A stretch of 32,501 bases of DNA from the NCBI GenBank assembly GCA_964493945.1, contig CAZBQG010000014.1:1-32501 (forward strand). Reading direction: 5' to 3'. Origin of the DNA: CAZBQG01 sp964493945 (GTDB lineage Bacteria; Pseudomonadota; Alphaproteobacteria; Rhodospirillales; UBA2165). Numbering within the stretch: position 1 is the first letter of the stretch; each line of letters starts with the position of its first letter. Of this stretch, positions 31,953 through 32,501 are shown piece by piece. The notes beneath the pieces are model-generated. The model ran no database searches. It was not told where the DNA came from and worked only from the letters and a program-made list of their open reading frames with translations. A program made the translations under genes and the position numbers.

Positions 31953-32501
31953 TTATGGCAACAGGGTCCGGAGCCGTTGGCGCCCGGCGATTTGGCCAAG
32001 CCGTTCAAAATCCTGTTGCGTGTCCAGCTCCGCCCACCCTCTGTTGGTTTGGCTGGCGGTGACCGCCATGCCCTGGTCAATCATTTCCTGTAAGAAATCC
32101 GTGATATAGGCTTTCCGCCATTCCCTGGCCTTTTGGAACGCGGCATCCGGCTCCAGGGTCTTGTCCAATGCATCGAAAACATCCATGAACTGCCGGGTGC
32201 CGGATGAACTCATGCGCCACAGACCCATAAATTCCCCACAAGTGAGACCGGGTACCGCCCCCCGCCCAAGATGTTTTCCCATGGAACGGACCCGGCCGCC
32301 CTCATCCAAAAATACATTTTCGGCTTCGCTTACTGGGTGCATTGTTCTGCCCGTATAATAAGGTTTCCAATCCATGTCCACGGCGGCGACTATATCACCT
32401 TCCTGGCCGAAGAGAGCGGTGAGGATTTCCGGCTCCAGCCAAATATCCGAATAGCTGCAAACAACTTCACCTTCAAGATGGCGGCGGGCGCAGATGAGGG
32501 A
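31953..32501 (-). CDS. Nucleotidyltransferase domain, 5' end beyond the window
   Basis: The gene is open to the window edge (reading from SLICARRHLEGEVV at 32501), so its start and any upstream domain are missing. Visible motifs are VCSYSDIWLEPEIL, DIVAAVDMDWKPYYTGRT, HPVSEAENV, and the closing GWAELDTQQDFERLG, which are those of the NTP-transferase (GT-A-like) domain. In phosphonate clusters this domain is often fused to, or adjacent to, PEP mutase and activates phosphonates with CTP. It ends 27 nt before the dioxygenase start. A PEP mutase at its N-terminal side or just upstream would confirm the reading. Confidence 0.8.
   Translation of the reverse strand, partial: SLICARRHLEGEVVCSYSDIWLEPEILTALFGQEGDIVAAVDMDWKPYYTGRTMHPVSEAENVFLDEGGRVRSMGKHLGRGAVPGLTCGEFMGLWRMSSSGTRQFMDVFDALDKTLEPDAAFQKAREWRKAYITDFLQEMIDQGMAVTASQTNRGWAELDTQQDFERLGQIAGRQRLRTLLP

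Overview
The window has about 60% GC, tight gene packing with many 1-10 nt overlaps, and protein families (IclR, TAXI/TRAP transport, UbiD, GMC, tandem acyl-CoA dehydrogenase) that together suggest an alphaproteobacterium, perhaps a Rhodospirillales-like marine or soil lineage. That placement is inference. I see no rRNA, tRNA, CRISPR array, transposase or phage gene. Several genes are broken by a single base: a likely homopolymer indel near 905-909, two frameshifts near 12085 and 12235, an in-frame TAG at 16419 and a one-T deletion near 26738. This could mean draft or metagenome-assembly errors, or real decay.

Region 1 (1-8830) is mixed metabolism: an enoyl-CoA hydratase and an unrecognised protein (-), an aldo/keto reductase overlapping a GMC oxidoreductase (+), a hydroxycinnamoyl-CoA hydratase-lyase-like crotonase (-), an MFS and an EamA permease (+), and a methyltransferase with an alpha/beta hydrolase (-). 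Region 2 (8898-20831) looks like an aromatic-acid catabolic block: a large molybdopterin enzyme, a broken lipoprotein hydrolase, an IclR regulator divergent from a UbiD decarboxylase, an ADP-forming acyl-CoA synthetase overlapping a second hydratase-lyase (a FerA/FerB-like pair), then a second UbiD with an SDR and a cupin. Region 3 (20828-28939) adds uptake and further breakdown: a TAXI receptor, fused TRAP permease and amidohydrolase operon (-), opposite a two-domain acyl-CoA dehydrogenase, a protein very like gamma-resorcylate decarboxylase, and a c-type cytochrome whose ribosome-binding site lies in a strong hairpin.

Region 4 (28965 to the right edge, all on -) is a different system, part of a phosphonate biosynthesis operon. 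Reading 5' to 3' it holds a nucleotidyltransferase domain cut by the window edge, a double-cupin enzyme with the His/Gln/His iron-ligand pattern of methylphosphonate synthase, an iron-type alcohol dehydrogenase suited to phosphonoacetaldehyde reduction, and an APS-kinase-like P-loop kinase. PEP mutase and phosphonopyruvate decarboxylase would be expected just past the edge.

Working model (inference): hydroxycinnamates or related aromatic acids enter by the TRAP system, are activated by the FerA-like synthetase and cleaved by the FerB-like lyase. The carboxylated rings are then decarboxylated by two UbiD enzymes and two amidohydrolases, with the molybdenum enzyme, SDR, GMC and AKR doing redox steps. 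The phosphonate operon next door would make 2-hydroxyethylphosphonate and then methylphosphonate, probably with a nucleotide-activated or kinase-modified intermediate for attachment to a lipid or glycan.
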